Positions 41,448 through 50,636 are shown, counted from the stretch's first letter. The stretch is DNA of 64,000 bases from Roseiarcus sp963809245 (GCA_963809245.1 CAWEIU010000009.1:682001-746000), one strand, 5' to 3'. Translations and numbers: made by a program. The notes: generated by a model not told the origin, from the sequence alone.

Positions 41448-42677
41448 ATGCGTGAGGGCAGCGAAAGCCCAGGCCGCCGGCTGATGGCGCGCCTCGACGC
41501 ATTCGCCGCCTTCACGGACGAACCGGGCAAGCTCACGCGGTTCTATCTTTCCGAGGCTCATCGCCGGGCGGCCGCGCAGTTCATCGCCTGGGCGCAGGCG
41601 ATCGGCCTCGACGCGCGGCTCGACGTCGCGGGCAACGTCGTCGCGCGCTATGAGGGGCGCAAAGCCGGCGCCCCCGCCTTGATGATCGGCTCGCACATCG
41701 ACACCGTGCGCGATGCCGGCCGCTACGACGGCAATCTCGGCGCGCTCGCCGCGCTCGCCGTGGTCGAGGATCTGGCCCAGCGCGGCGAGCGGCTCGACGT
41801 GGCGGTGGAGGTCGTCGCCTTCGGCGACGAAGAGGGGGTGCGCTTTCCAAAAACCTTGACCGGCTCGCGCGCGCTCGCGGGCCTCGTCGAAGAGGGCGCG
41901 CTGGAACAGAAGGATCGCGACGGCGTCGTGATGCGCGACGCGCTCGCGGCCTTCGGCGGCAATCCCGATCGGCTGCGAAGTTTGCGCCGGCGGGGCCTCG
42001 CGGGCTTCGTCGAAGTGCATATCGAGCAGGGCCCGGTGCTCGAGGCTGAGGGCCTGCCGCTCGGCGTCGTCACGGCGATCAACGGCGCGACGCGCTTCGA
42101 CGTTTCGGTGAGCGGCGTCGCCGGCCACGCCGGAACGGTCCCGATGACGCTGCGCCGCGACGCGCTCGCCGCGGCGGCGGAGATGATCCTCGCGATCGAG
42201 GCGCGCGGCCAAGCGGAGGCGGAACTCGTCGCGACCGTGGGCCGCATTGAGGCCGAACCCGGCGCCGTCAACGTCATTCCCGGCCTCGCGCGTTTTTCGA
42301 TCGACATACGCGCGCCGCGCGACGAGCAGCGCCGCCGGGCGGTCGCCGACATCGCGGCGAGGTTGGAGGCGATCGCGGCGCGGCGCGGCGTCGCCTTGAG
42401 GTTGGTCCAGACGCACCAGGCGGCGGCCTACGTCTGCGATCCCCAGATCGTCGCCGGGCTCGCGGCGGCGGTCGAAGCGGTCGGGGAGACGCCGCGGCTG
42501 CTGCCCTCCGGCGCCGGGCACGACACGATGATCATGGGCCAACTCTGTCCGGCCGGCATGGTGTTCGTGCGCTGCAAGGGCGGCGTCAGCCACAATCCCC
42601 TCGAATCAATCACGCCAGAGGATTGCGAGATCGCGCTCACGGCCTTGACGCGCTTCGTCAGGGATTTCCGGGGGTGA
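41448..42677 (+). CDS. Allantoate amidohydrolase-type Zn-dependent hydrolase (M20 family)
   Basis: A 409-residue M20/hydantoinase-carbamoylase protein. The metal-site motifs are MIGSHIDTVRDAGRYDGNLGAL, VVAFGDEEGVRFP and EVHIEQGPVLE; the lid domain carries VSGVAGHAGTVPMTLRRDAL, and the last ligand His lies in CKGGVSHNPLE. Next to puuD the most likely activity is allantoate amidohydrolase (releasing ammonia and ureidoglycine); N-carbamoyl-amino-acid hydrolases are close relatives. The HIU hydrolase and OHCU decarboxylase that should act between are not in the window. Confidence 0.85.
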   Translation: MREGSESPGRRLMARLDAFAAFTDEPGKLTRFYLSEAHRRAAAQFIAWAQAIGLDARLDVAGNVVARYEGRKAGAPALMIGSHIDTVRDAGRYDGNLGALAALAVVEDLAQRGERLDVAVEVVAFGDEEGVRFPKTLTGSRALAGLVEEGALEQKDRDGVVMRDALAAFGGNPDRLRSLRRRGLAGFVEVHIEQGPVLEAEGLPLGVVTAINGATRFDVSVSGVAGHAGTVPMTLRRDALAAAAEMILAIEARGQAEAELVATVGRIEAEPGAVNVIPGLARFSIDIRAPRDEQRRRAVADIAARLEAIAARRGVALRLVQTHQAAAYVCDPQIVAGLAAAVEAVGETPRLLPSGAGHDTMIMGQLCPAGMVFVRCKGGVSHNPLESITPEDCEIALTALTRFVRDFRG

Positions 42678-42748
42678 CTTGAACGCGCGACCCGAACCGC
42701 TATTTTGCGCCCCGCCGGAGCAGGCGTGCACAATCAGGATCGGATTCG

Positions 42749-43447
42749 ATGGCGGGTTTCAGGAAGACGCTGCGCAAGACGAAGCAGGCGGCGCTGGAAT
42801 TCGCCTATCGGGAGCATCGCAGCGACAAGGCGTTCGCCTGGAATTGGCGCGCGACGCCGATCAACCGCATCGCCGTCGTCAATCTCGCGACGACGAAGTT
42901 TCCGGATTGCGCCTATCTCGAAATCGGCTGCGACCGCAACGAGGTGTTCAATTCGGTTCCCGTCGACAGGAAGGTCGGCGTCGATCCCAACCGTGGCGGC
43001 ACGATCAAGACGACCTCCGACGCGTTCTTTCAGACCAACAAGGGTCGCTTCGACGTCATCTATATCGACGGCCTGCACACCTACGAGCAGGTGCACAAGG
43101 ACGTCGCCAATGCGATGCGCTGCCTCAATGCGGGCGGCTGGGTGATTTTGCACGACCTGCTGCCGCACAATTGGATCGAGGCGCATGTGCCGCGCATCGC
43201 CATGGGGTCATGGACCGGCGATGTGTGGAAGGTCGCCTTCGAGCTGATTGAGACGCCCGGCGTCGAGTTCAAGATCGTCAAGGTCGACAATGGGGTGGGC
43301 GTGTTCCGCCTCGAAGGCGCCGCGCCGAAGCTGGCGAATCGCTCGGGCGAACTCGCGAAGGCGCAGTTTTCGTATCTCCATGACAACGTCGCGCGATTGC
43401 CGCTCGTCGACTGGAGCGAAGCGCAGGAGTGGATCCGAGGCGCATAG
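42749..43447 (+). CDS. Class I SAM-dependent methyltransferase (Methyltransf_24-like)
   Basis: A 232-residue protein. The glycine-rich region is YLEIGCDRNEVFNSVPVDRKVGVDPNRGG, then FDVIYIDGLHTYEQVHKDVANAM, which is characteristic of the Methyltransf_24 group, and VILHDLLPHNW. The acidic Asp-His pair (YIDGLHTYE, ILHDLLP) often binds a metal in O-methyltransferases of surface polysaccharides. It follows the hydrolase gene by 71 bp but is functionally unrelated; a role in glycan or lipid modification is a guess. A repeat element follows at 43484. Confidence 0.75.
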   Translation: MAGFRKTLRKTKQAALEFAYREHRSDKAFAWNWRATPINRIAVVNLATTKFPDCAYLEIGCDRNEVFNSVPVDRKVGVDPNRGGTIKTTSDAFFQTNKGRFDVIYIDGLHTYEQVHKDVANAMRCLNAGGWVILHDLLPHNWIEAHVPRIAMGSWTGDVWKVAFELIETPGVEFKIVKVDNGVGVFRLEGAAPKLANRSGELAKAQFSYLHDNVARLPLVDWSEAQEWIRGA

Positions 43448-43483
43448 AGGAAGGCACTTGCTGCGATTTGCCTGAACCAGCGC

Positions 43484-43565
43484 CGTCATTGCGAGCGAAG
43501 CGAAGCAAGCCAGCAGCGCCAAGCTAGCGATGGATTGCTTCGTCGCTGCGCCCCTCGCAACGACG
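43484..43565. repeat. Dispersed intergenic inverted repeat, copy 3 (divergent)
   Basis: Left arm CGTCATTGCGAGCGAAGCGA, right arm TGGATTGCTTCGTCGCTGCG ending CTCGCAACGACG. It is ~82 bp, with a shorter centre and more changes than copies 1 and 2. Intergenic between the methyltransferase and DUF488 genes. Confidence 0.75.
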
Positions 43566-43657
43566 GTAGGCCCCGAACTTCCGCATGTCGCTCTCGCGAT
43601 ATGCAACCCGTATGCGCTTGGTGGTAAGCTCGCTCATGCAGCGCCGCGAGGGCGACG

Positions 43658-44035
43658 ATGACAAGGCGCACGCCTGACGTCCGCATCAAGCGCGTTTACG
43701 ATCCGGCGTCGGACGACGATGGCGCGCGTGTGCTGGTCGACCGCCTGTGGCCGCGCGGGCTGCGCAAGGAGAAGGCGGCGTGGAGCCTGTGGCTGAAGGA
43801 CGTCGCGCCGAGCCCTGAGTTGCGCGCCTGGTTTGGTCACGACCCTCAGCGCTTCGCTGAATTTACCCGGCGCTATCACGTCGAGCTCGCAGCGAATGAA
43901 GGCGCGGTGGAGCCGCTCGAAGACCTGCTGAAGCGTGATCGCGTGACTTTGCTCTACGCCGCCCACGACGCCGAACACAATCATGCCCTCGTGCTGGCCG
44001 AATATCTCAGGGCCCATCAGAGCCAGCGCTCTTGA
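43658..44035 (+). CDS. DUF488 family protein (YeaO-like)
   Basis: A 125-residue basic protein with the family blocks VRIKRVYDPASDDDGARVLVDRLWPRGL, LKDVAPSPELRAWFGHDPQRFAEFTRRY and VTLLYAAHDAEHNHALVLAEYL. DUF488 proteins are small cytoplasmic proteins of unknown function, some reported with uroporphyrin-III C-methyltransferase annotation in error. The ATG at 43658 is used. It precedes the haemoglobin gene by 63 bp on the same strand. Confidence 0.8.
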   Translation: MTRRTPDVRIKRVYDPASDDDGARVLVDRLWPRGLRKEKAAWSLWLKDVAPSPELRAWFGHDPQRFAEFTRRYHVELAANEGAVEPLEDLLKRDRVTLLYAAHDAEHNHALVLAEYLRAHQSQRS

Positions 44036-44098
44036 TGGATTGGAACGCTCCACCAAAATGATTGGCGTATAAAGGCGTTGTACGAGGCGCTGCGCGAC

Positions 44099-44509
44099 AT
44101 GCTCCTGACGGAAACGGAAATCGACGAGGCGATGATCGAACGGCTGGTCCGGGGATTCTACGCCAACGCTCGGAAGGACTCTTTGATCGGGCCGATCTTC
44201 GAAGCCCGGGTCGCCGATTGGGAGAGCCATCTCACCGAAATTTCAGCGTTCTGGTCGTCGCTGATCCTTCGCACTGGGCGCTATCAGGGGCGGCCGATGG
44301 CCAAGCACTTGCCTCTGCCTGTCGATGCGCAGCATTTTGACCGCTGGCTCATGCTGTTCGAGCAAGCGGCGCATTCCCTTTGCCCACCCAAGGCCGCCGC
44401 GCAGTTCATCGACCGAGCGCGCCGCATCGCCCAGAGCTTCGAACTCGGCATCGCCGGCGCGCACGGCGTCCTGCTGAGAAGCGGAGAGCGTTATCATCGA
44501 GCCTCGTAG
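44099..44509 (+). CDS. Group III truncated haemoglobin
   Basis: About 136 residues with the 2-over-2 globin pattern of group III: MIERLVRGFYANARKDSLIGPIF (B helix with Phe-Tyr), WESHLTEISAFWSSLILRTGRYQGRPMAKHLPL (E/F region) and FDRWLMLFEQAAHSLCP. The proximal His is probably in AKHLPLPVDAQHFDRWL. These proteins bind O2/NO and are linked to nitrosative or microaerobic physiology. A TTG at 44078 could add seven residues. The gene is convergent with the acyltransferase at 44522. Confidence 0.85.
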   Translation: MLLTETEIDEAMIERLVRGFYANARKDSLIGPIFEARVADWESHLTEISAFWSSLILRTGRYQGRPMAKHLPLPVDAQHFDRWLMLFEQAAHSLCPPKAAAQFIDRARRIAQSFELGIAGAHGVLLRSGERYHRAS

Positions 44510-44521
44510 GCCGAGAGGCCG

Positions 44522-46546
44522 CTACGGCCGCTCACTCTGCAACGCGGCCCGGATCGCCGGCCCCAGCACGTTGTGTGCGACGAAGATCGAGCCCTGCCGC
44601 GACAAGTGCCCGTAATCGAGCGCGGTCAAATCGCCTGGCAGGTCGTCCCCGACGCGGCGCAGGCAGCCTGACGCGTTGCACATGCCCTGGTCGAGCGAGA
44701 CATAGGTCACGCCCGCCGGCCATTGCTGGCGGCGCAGGCCGTCGTCGATCGCCAGCGCTTCGCTCGCGAGACCGACGCGCGAATATTCGCTCGCGCTTCC
44801 CGTCGCGAGCAGTTCGCGCGCCACGAGCGAGGGCAGGGTCGGGCGCCAGATCGGCGGATCGCCGGCGACGATGACCGGCCCGGCGCCCGCCGCGCGCAGA
44901 TCGGCGAGCGCGCCGCGAAAGGCGTTGGCGAAGTCCGGATAGCGATAGGCCGGGAAGGTCAAATATTGCATGTAGAAGGCGCCGACGACGATGACGGTCG
45001 GCTTGATCTCGCGCACCTTCTCCTCGATCAGGCGCATGATGATGCGGCAGCGCTTGGTCCCCGTCTCACCCTCGCCGGTCGAAGCCGGCTCGATCAGCGG
45101 CGCGCAATAATTGGCGTTGAGTTGCAGCACGTTGGCGGTCGCGCCGAACTCGGCTTCGACGCCAGGATAAAGATGCGCGCCATGCGAATCGCCGAGAATG
45201 AGGATGGTCGGCTTGCTCGCATCCTTGACCGCGGCGCACCCGGCCGCGGCGAATTGCTGCGTCAGGCGCGCGCGCAGCGTCTTGAGCAAGTCCGGCGTGT
45301 CGCGCTTGTCGTAAAAGCACTGGCCGGAGCGATAGAGCGCCTCCGCCAAGCCGCGCGGGGGATAGTCGAACAGCGCTTCGATGCGGGCGGGATAGCGAAG
45401 CGCGAAGCCGTTGAGCGATTTGGTCAGCGAGCCGACGGCGCCGCAGCCGATCAGCGCCACCGCGAGGACCGCGACAACGCCTGCCTCATGGAGGCGGAAG
45501 CTTAGCGAGGCGGGTCGCTCGATCCAGCGATAGGTGAGCCATGCCAGAACGATCGCGAGCGCAGCGAGCGCGACGCGGATCGGCAAGGCGCCCGCCGGGC
45601 CCCACTCGATGAAGGCGAAGGACAGCAACGGCCAGTGCCAGAGGTAGAGCGGATAGGAAATCTTGCCGAGTCCCTGCGCGAGGCGGCCCCCCAGCAGGCG
45701 CTCGCCTAAGGCTGCATCGGGATTGGCGAGCACCAGCGCGCAACCGAGCGTCGGCACGAGCGCGCGCCAGCCGGGGAAGGGTTGCGCCTCGCTCAGCAGG
45801 AAGACGGCGCCGATCATCAGCCCGAGGCCGGCGAGAACCGAGGCCTCGGCAATCGACGACCCGCCGCGCGTCGCCTCGACGCGCCAGAACAGCTCGCGGT
45901 AGCCGACCGCGGCGCCGAGCGCCAACTCCCAGGCGCGGGTCCAAGGGAGATAGAAGGCCTTCGTCGGGTCGTGCTCGGTCAGCGCCAGATTGGCCGTCAG
46001 CGAGGCGAACAAAATGACGAAGATCGCCGGCGCGACCGCGCGCCGAAAGCGGAACAACAGCAGCAGCAGCGCGGGCCAGACGATGTAGAACTGCTCCTCG
46101 ATGCTGAGCGACCAGAGATGCAGCAGCGGACGCGCTTCCGAGGCGAGGTCGAAATAACTGGGTTCGACGATCTGGCGGAAATTGAGCGAAAAGAACGCGC
46201 CGTCGCGCTCCTGTCGGCCCAACTCCGTGAAGGCGGGCGGATCGAGCAGGAACCATCCCGCGATCCAGACCGCGAACAGGACGACGATCAGCGCCGGACA
46301 AATTCGCCTGACGCGCTTGGCGTAGAATTCGCGCAGGCTGAAGACGTCGGCGCTCAGTTCGGCGAACAGGATGCGCGAGATCAGATAGCCGGAGATGACG
46401 AAGAAAATATCGACGCCGACGAAGCCGCCGGGGATCGCGTCGCGATCGACGTGAAACGCGACGACGCTGGCGACGGCGAGCGCGCGCAGGCCGTTGACGT
46501 CGCGCCGGAACGACAGTGCATCTGCGGGCGCGCGAACCCCCTGCAT
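44522..46546 (-). CDS. Membrane acyltransferase with C-terminal SGNH domain (OafA/YrhL type)
   Basis: About 674 residues. The N-terminal ~350 residues form ten membrane helices of acyltransferase family 3, with the catalytic His in ASVVAFHVDRDAIPGGFVGVD and the RxR-like region YAKRVRRICPAL. After a linker an SGNH hydrolase-like periplasmic domain follows, with the Ser in LILGDSHGAHLYPG and the late Asp-His in ALDYGHLSRQG. Such fusions O-acetylate LPS or other surface sugars. The ATG at 46546 overlaps the stop of the glycosyltransferase gene (TGATG). It is the last gene of the minus-strand polysaccharide operon. Confidence 0.88.
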   Translation of the reverse strand: MQGVRAPADALSFRRDVNGLRALAVASVVAFHVDRDAIPGGFVGVDIFFVISGYLISRILFAELSADVFSLREFYAKRVRRICPALIVVLFAVWIAGWFLLDPPAFTELGRQERDGAFFSLNFRQIVEPSYFDLASEARPLLHLWSLSIEEQFYIVWPALLLLLFRFRRAVAPAIFVILFASLTANLALTEHDPTKAFYLPWTRAWELALGAAVGYRELFWRVEATRGGSSIAEASVLAGLGLMIGAVFLLSEAQPFPGWRALVPTLGCALVLANPDAALGERLLGGRLAQGLGKISYPLYLWHWPLLSFAFIEWGPAGALPIRVALAALAIVLAWLTYRWIERPASLSFRLHEAGVVAVLAVALIGCGAVGSLTKSLNGFALRYPARIEALFDYPPRGLAEALYRSGQCFYDKRDTPDLLKTLRARLTQQFAAAGCAAVKDASKPTILILGDSHGAHLYPGVEAEFGATANVLQLNANYCAPLIEPASTGEGETGTKRCRIIMRLIEEKVREIKPTVIVVGAFYMQYLTFPAYRYPDFANAFRGALADLRAAGAGPVIVAGDPPIWRPTLPSLVARELLATGSASEYSRVGLASEALAIDDGLRRQQWPAGVTYVSLDQGMCNASGCLRRVGDDLPGDLTALDYGHLSRQGSIFVAHNVLGPAIRAALQSERP

Positions 46547-47613
46547 CAGGGCCGGCCCAAGCGACGCCGCAGCCGCTTTGCCCGCTTTTCCCAGCGCTTC
46601 AAGAGCAGGCGCAGCTCTTCCCGCAGGGAGGATTCGACGCGAACGCGCGGCCCTGAGCGCAGGCGCAGCGCCTCGATCGGCATGCCGGCGCGGAAGCGGC
46701 GGAAGACGATGAACCAGTCCTTCGAATCGACGGCGTGAATGCGATAGCGGTCCGGGTCCCTGCGCCACGCCATCAACAGCATCGTCTGGTCGTCGTCGAC
46801 GAGATCGCAAGCGAGCAGCGCGGCGAGGGCGAACGTCATCTCCTTCGCCAGCGCCGGCCATGCGTCAACCGGGCCGACGATATGGCAGCCCTGGAAATAG
46901 ACCGTCCCATGGCGCACGACGCGGGTGATCGGCGCATCGTCCAGCGCGACGATATGGAAGAGGTTGACCTTGCCGCCGGCGTCGAAGCGCCAGGGCTCGC
47001 CGGGATCGAAGCGCTTGTCGTCGCGGCAATAGCCGAAGTCGATCCAGGCGACCTGCGGCGCCTCGACGAGGCCGAGATCGAGCGCGGCGCCGACGAAGGC
47101 CGCCTTCAGGGCGTTGACGAGCACGTAGCGCGGCTCGCGATACTCCGGACTCTCCGGCTTGGTGACCCAGTGGCGGAGGAGGTCGCTCATGCGGCGCTCG
47201 ATGGCCGAGCGCACGGGGGCGACGAGATCGGAGTCGAACAGGTCAGGGATCGCGACCACGATCGTTCGGTCTTCCAAGCCGGCGCCGCGGCGCAGTTCGA
47301 CGACGCGCGCGGCGAGCCGCGGCTCGGTGAAGACGATCATCTGGTTCTTCAGCTTGGCGAGCCGCGCGAACATTGCGAAATAGTCGTCGACAGTGCGCCG
47401 GAAGCGGGCGCCCGCATCGGCGCCGTCACGCCAGTCGCCGCGGCCGATGTCGAAGAAGGCGGTGACGACCGTGATGTCGTCGGCGGCCGGCGGCGGCGCG
47501 GCGGGGCGCGGCGTTCCCGCCGCGGGCCAGACGACCTTGGCGATCGGCTCGAGGCTTAGCGGAAGCTCCAGCCGCTCGGCGGCACGCGCGGCGCTGATTT
47601 CTTCGACGTCCAA
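46546..47613 (-). CDS. HtrL/YibB-type glycosyltransferase
   Basis: About 355 residues. ITVVTAFFDIGRGDWR opens the family domain, followed by FTEPRLAARVVELRRG, the metal-site candidate VAWIDFGYCRDDKRF and HGTVYFQGCHIVGP. These match the HtrL/YibB (WlaTC) family of LPS-associated glycosyltransferases. The TTG at 47613 is chosen because AGGAGGG lies 6 bp upstream; the longer frame overlaps rfbC. Donor and acceptor sugars are unknown. Confidence 0.72.
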   Translation of the reverse strand: MDVEEISAARAAERLELPLSLEPIAKVVWPAAGTPRPAAPPPAADDITVVTAFFDIGRGDWRDGADAGARFRRTVDDYFAMFARLAKLKNQMIVFTEPRLAARVVELRRGAGLEDRTIVVAIPDLFDSDLVAPVRSAIERRMSDLLRHWVTKPESPEYREPRYVLVNALKAAFVGAALDLGLVEAPQVAWIDFGYCRDDKRFDPGEPWRFDAGGKVNLFHIVALDDAPITRVVRHGTVYFQGCHIVGPVDAWPALAKEMTFALAALLACDLVDDDQTMLLMAWRRDPDRYRIHAVDSKDWFIVFRRFRAGMPIEALRLRSGPRVRVESSLREELRLLLKRWEKRAKRLRRRLGRP

Positions 47614-47651
47614 GCGCGCCCTCCTCGGAGCGGTTCCGGGTCCAGCTTCCT

Positions 47652-48182
47652 CTACGCCTCGAGCGCCGGCCAGTTGAGATCGGCCGGCGCGATGACGCGC
47701 GGCGCGGTCGGCCAAGCCACGGCCAGCGCAGGATCGTCGTAGCGGACGCCCCGGCCGTGACCGGGTTCATAGAGACGGTCCATTTGGTAAAGCACGTCCG
47801 TCTCGTCTTCGAGGGTCAAAAATCCGTGCGCGCAGCCCCTTGGCACGAGCAGCGCTTCGCCGTTGTCAGCGCTGAGCATGGCCGCCGTCCAGCGGCGATA
47901 AGTCGGGCTGCCGGGCCTGAGGTCGACGACGACGTCGAAGACGCTGCCGCGCACGACCCTGACGAGCTTGCCCTCCGCGGAGGGCTCCGACTGAAAATGC
48001 AGCCCGCGCAGCGTATGCGCGAGCTTGTTGTGCGAGAGACTCATCTGCGCCGGCTCGAAAGGGCGCCCCGCCGCCGCGAATTCCTCGGGACAGAACAGCC
48101 GGGCGAAGAAGCCGCGCTCGTCGGCGTTTCGCTCCGGGACGATCCGCGTCACATCAGGCAGTCCGGTCGGCTCGAACTTCAT
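47652..48182 (-). CDS. rfbC: dTDP-4-dehydrorhamnose 3,5-epimerase-type protein (RfbC cupin)
   Basis: A 176-residue cupin epimerase. ERGFFARLFCPEEFAAAG, MSLSHNKLAHTLRGLHFQ (catalytic His), VRGSVFDVVVDLRPGSPTY and LVPRGCAHGFLTLEDETDVLYQ are the family blocks. The ATG at 48182 was chosen; the upstream extension runs through repeat copy 4 and is not coding. In this operon, after a CDP-glucose dehydratase and a methyltransferase, it likely epimerises a CDP-linked 4-keto sugar rather than dTDP-4-keto-rhamnose. Confidence 0.85.
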   Translation of the reverse strand: MKFEPTGLPDVTRIVPERNADERGFFARLFCPEEFAAAGRPFEPAQMSLSHNKLAHTLRGLHFQSEPSAEGKLVRVVRGSVFDVVVDLRPGSPTYRRWTAAMLSADNGEALLVPRGCAHGFLTLEDETDVLYQMDRLYEPGHGRGVRYDDPALAVAWPTAPRVIAPADLNWPALEA

Positions 48183-48208
48183 GAGCGCGCGTCGCCTTGG
48201 CGGTGAGG

Positions 48209-48300
48209 CGTCATTGCGAGGAGCTTCAGCGACGAAGCAATCCATGCGTTCGCCTGCATCGTCGGCGCCGCTGGATTGCTTCGCTTCGCTTGCAATGACG
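48209..48300. repeat. Dispersed intergenic inverted repeat, copy 4
   Basis: CGTCATTGCGAGGAGCTTCA to TCGCTTGCAATGACG, ~92 bp, in the 121-bp gap between the methyltransferase and rfbC genes of one operon. Here the extended purine-rich arm is on the other side compared with copies 1 and 2, so it is in opposite orientation. Confidence 0.8.
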
Positions 48301-48303
48301 GCA

Positions 48304-49548
48304 TCAGGGCAGAACGCGCGTTTCCGGCAGCGCGACGACGAAGCGGCCGCCCCATTGCGCGATGACGGCCATATCCGCCTTGATCTCGTCGAGGAGGTTC
48401 CAGGGCAGAACGACGAGATAGTCGGGCTTGATCTCTGCAATCCGATCGGGCGGCAGAATGGGGATGTGGCTGCCCGGCAGCAGCTTGCCCTGCTTGGCGG
48501 TGCTACGGTCGAAGACGCAGCCGATTTCTCCGCGCGTCACGCCGCAGACGTTGAGGAAGGTGTTGCCCTTGGCGGCCGCGCCGTAAGCGGCGACGGTTTT
48601 TCCCTCCGCGCGCGCCTTGGCGAGGAAGGCGAGAAACGAGCGCTTCACCGCTTCGACGCGCGGCGCGAAGCCCCGGTAGGCGGTCAGCGAATCGAGGCCC
48701 GCCTCGTGCTCCTTCATGCGCAGCGCCATCAGCCGGTCGGTCTCGCCGTGCGTCGCCTCTTCGCGGCAGGTGTAAAGGCGAAGCGAGCCGCCATGGGTCG
48801 GGATTTCTTCGACGTCGAACGCGCGCAAGCCCGTCGCGGCGAAGATCGTCTCGACCGCGACCAGCGAGAGATAGGAGAAATGCTCGTGGTAGATCGTGTC
48901 GAACTGCGTCTCTCGGATCAGATTGAGGAGATGCGGAAATTCGAACGTCGCGACGCCGTCGGACTTGAGCAGCAGCGCAAAGCCGGCGACGAAGTCGCGG
49001 ATATCGGGCACATGCGCGAGCACGTTGTTGGCGGCCATCAGATCGGCCCTGAGCCCGCGCGCGGCGAGCGCTTCGGCCGTCGCGCGGCCGAAGAAGGCGA
49101 CTTCGGTGGGCACGCCCTTGGCGACGGCGGCCGCTGCGACATTCGCCGCCGGCTCCACACCGAGCACCGGGATTCCCGCCGCTATGAAGTGCTGCAGGAG
49201 ATAGCCGTCATTCGAGGCGATCTCGACGACGAGCGACTGCGGGCCGAGGCGGAAGCGCGAGATCGTCGCGTCGGCGTAGCGGCGCGCGTGCTCGACCCAC
49301 GAGGCGGCGAACGATGAAAAATACGCGTAGTCGCTGAAGATCGCCTCGGGCGTCGAGGCGTCGTCGACCTGCACGAGAAAGCATTCGCCGCAGACCCGGG
49401 CGTGCAGGGAATAGCGGCGCTCGTTTGCGGCGTCCTCGCTCGTGGCGAGATAGCTGTTGGCGAGCGGGGTCTTGCCGAGGTCGACGAAGGTGGTCGTCAA
49501 GGCGGCGCCGCAAAAGCGGCAGTTGGGCGGAGTTAGCGAATTGCTCAT
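48304..49548 (-). CDS. NDP-sugar C-methyltransferase (TylCIII/NovU-like)
   Basis: A 414-residue three-domain enzyme. The N-terminal zinc-binding domain shows CRFCGAAL and CGECFLVQV. The SAM domain has VVEIASNDGYLLQHF and ANNVLAHVPDIRDFV, with the catalytic stretch TIYHEHFSYLSLVAVE. The C-terminal Rossmann-like domain has TVAAYGAAAKGNTFLNVCG. These enzymes methylate C-3 (or C-5) of NDP-4-keto-6-deoxy sugars. It overlaps the rfbG stop by 4 bp, so the likely product is a branched, C-methylated CDP-deoxyhexose for surface polysaccharide. Confidence 0.88.
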   Translation of the reverse strand: MSNSLTPPNCRFCGAALTTTFVDLGKTPLANSYLATSEDAANERRYSLHARVCGECFLVQVDDASTPEAIFSDYAYFSSFAASWVEHARRYADATISRFRLGPQSLVVEIASNDGYLLQHFIAAGIPVLGVEPAANVAAAAVAKGVPTEVAFFGRATAEALAARGLRADLMAANNVLAHVPDIRDFVAGFALLLKSDGVATFEFPHLLNLIRETQFDTIYHEHFSYLSLVAVETIFAATGLRAFDVEEIPTHGGSLRLYTCREEATHGETDRLMALRMKEHEAGLDSLTAYRGFAPRVEAVKRSFLAFLAKARAEGKTVAAYGAAAKGNTFLNVCGVTRGEIGCVFDRSTAKQGKLLPGSHIPILPPDRIAEIKPDYLVVLPWNLLDEIKADMAVIAQWGGRFVVALPETRVLP

Positions 49549-50636
49549 CGGCGTCTCACATGCTCTTCGTGCGCAAGGGGCAGCGCGCAATATGCCTCGA
49601 TCTGAGCCAGCGTCACCGCGCGCGGCGCCTCCCCGAGACGCACCCGCCGGTGCCAATCGGCGGTCCAGCGAATTGCGTCCGCGCTGGTCAGCCAATTGCG
49701 CCAACCGAGTTCGTTTTGCGCCCTTCGCGCATCGACCGCAAGACTGCGCATCTCCGCGTGTCCTGAAGCGCCTTCGACGTCAAATTCTCTGGGCGCGCCG
49801 AGCGCTTCCAGCATCGCGCGTGTCAGCGCGCCGACGGTCACGGGGTTGGCCGGGTCGGGTCCGAAATTGAGCGCGGCGGACGCGCCCCGGCGAGCCCCTT
49901 CGGCGTAGAGGAGGTAGCCTGCGACGCAGTCGAGCGCGTGCTGCCAGGGCCGTGTCGCCTCGGGCATCCGCAGCATCGGGCGCTGTCCGCGGCCCCACGC
50001 GCGCACGATGTCGGGGACGATGCGGTCTTCGGCGTAATCGCCGCCGCCGATCACGTTGCCGCCGCGCGCTGTCACCAGCGCGACGCCCCGTGGCGCAAAA
50101 TAGGTCTCAGCGAAGGCGCGCGCGATCGCCTCGGTCGCCGCCTTCGAGGCGGAATAGGGGTCCTTGCCGCCGAGCGGCGCATCTTCGCGAAACGCTTCGC
50201 CGCTCTCGCGATTGTCGTAGACCTTGTCGGAGGTGACGACGACAATGCGTTCGACGCTGGCGCATTCGCGCAAAGCGTCGAGCAGATGGGCCGTGCCCAT
50301 GACGTTGGCGCCCAAGGTCTCGATCGGGTCCGCGATGGCGCGCCGGACGATTGGCTGGGCGGCGAAATGCAGCACGATTTCGGGCTCGGCGGCGCGCACC
50401 GCCGCGCGCACCGCCTCCGGCGCGCGCAGATCGCCGATATGCGAAGCGACGTCGCGCTCGACCTCGGCGAGTTGGAACAAGGCCGGCTGCGTCTCGGGCG
50501 CGAGGGCGAAGCCGCTCGTCGTTGCGCCGAGCCGGGCGAGCCACAACGCGGCCCAGCTTCCCTTGAAGCCGGTGTGGCCGGTGAGCAGCACCCGCCGACC
50601 ACGCCAGAACCCTTCGTCCGGCAGCCGCGCGCTCAC
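49545..50636 (-). CDS. rfbG: CDP-glucose 4,6-dehydratase
   Basis: A ~363-residue extended SDR. VLLTGHTGFKGSWAALWLARLG is the NAD loop; VVVTSDKVYDNRE carries the Asp-Lys of the TDK motif, and DPYSASKAATEAIAR the YxxxK. EDRIVPDIVRAWGRGQ and RPWQHALDCVAGYLLYAE are specific to CDP-glucose dehydratases. I place the start at GTG 50636, which overlaps the rfbF stop (GTGA) and has GGAAAG upstream; the ATG at 50651 lies inside that ribosome site region. It makes CDP-4-keto-6-deoxyglucose for the downstream methyltransferase and epimerase. Confidence 0.88.
   Translation of the reverse strand: MSARLPDEGFWRGRRVLLTGHTGFKGSWAALWLARLGATTSGFALAPETQPALFQLAEVERDVASHIGDLRAPEAVRAAVRAAEPEIVLHFAAQPIVRRAIADPIETLGANVMGTAHLLDALRECASVERIVVVTSDKVYDNRESGEAFREDAPLGGKDPYSASKAATEAIARAFAETYFAPRGVALVTARGGNVIGGGDYAEDRIVPDIVRAWGRGQRPMLRMPEATRPWQHALDCVAGYLLYAEGARRGASAALNFGPDPANPVTVGALTRAMLEALGAPREFDVEGASGHAEMRSLAVDARRAQNELGWRNWLTSADAIRWTADWHRRVRLGEAPRAVTLAQIEAYCALPLAHEEHVRRR

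Noticed and set aside
40527..42593. A 688-residue open frame antisense to puuD and the hydrolase gene
   Set aside because: No domains, runs across two clear genes on the plus strand.
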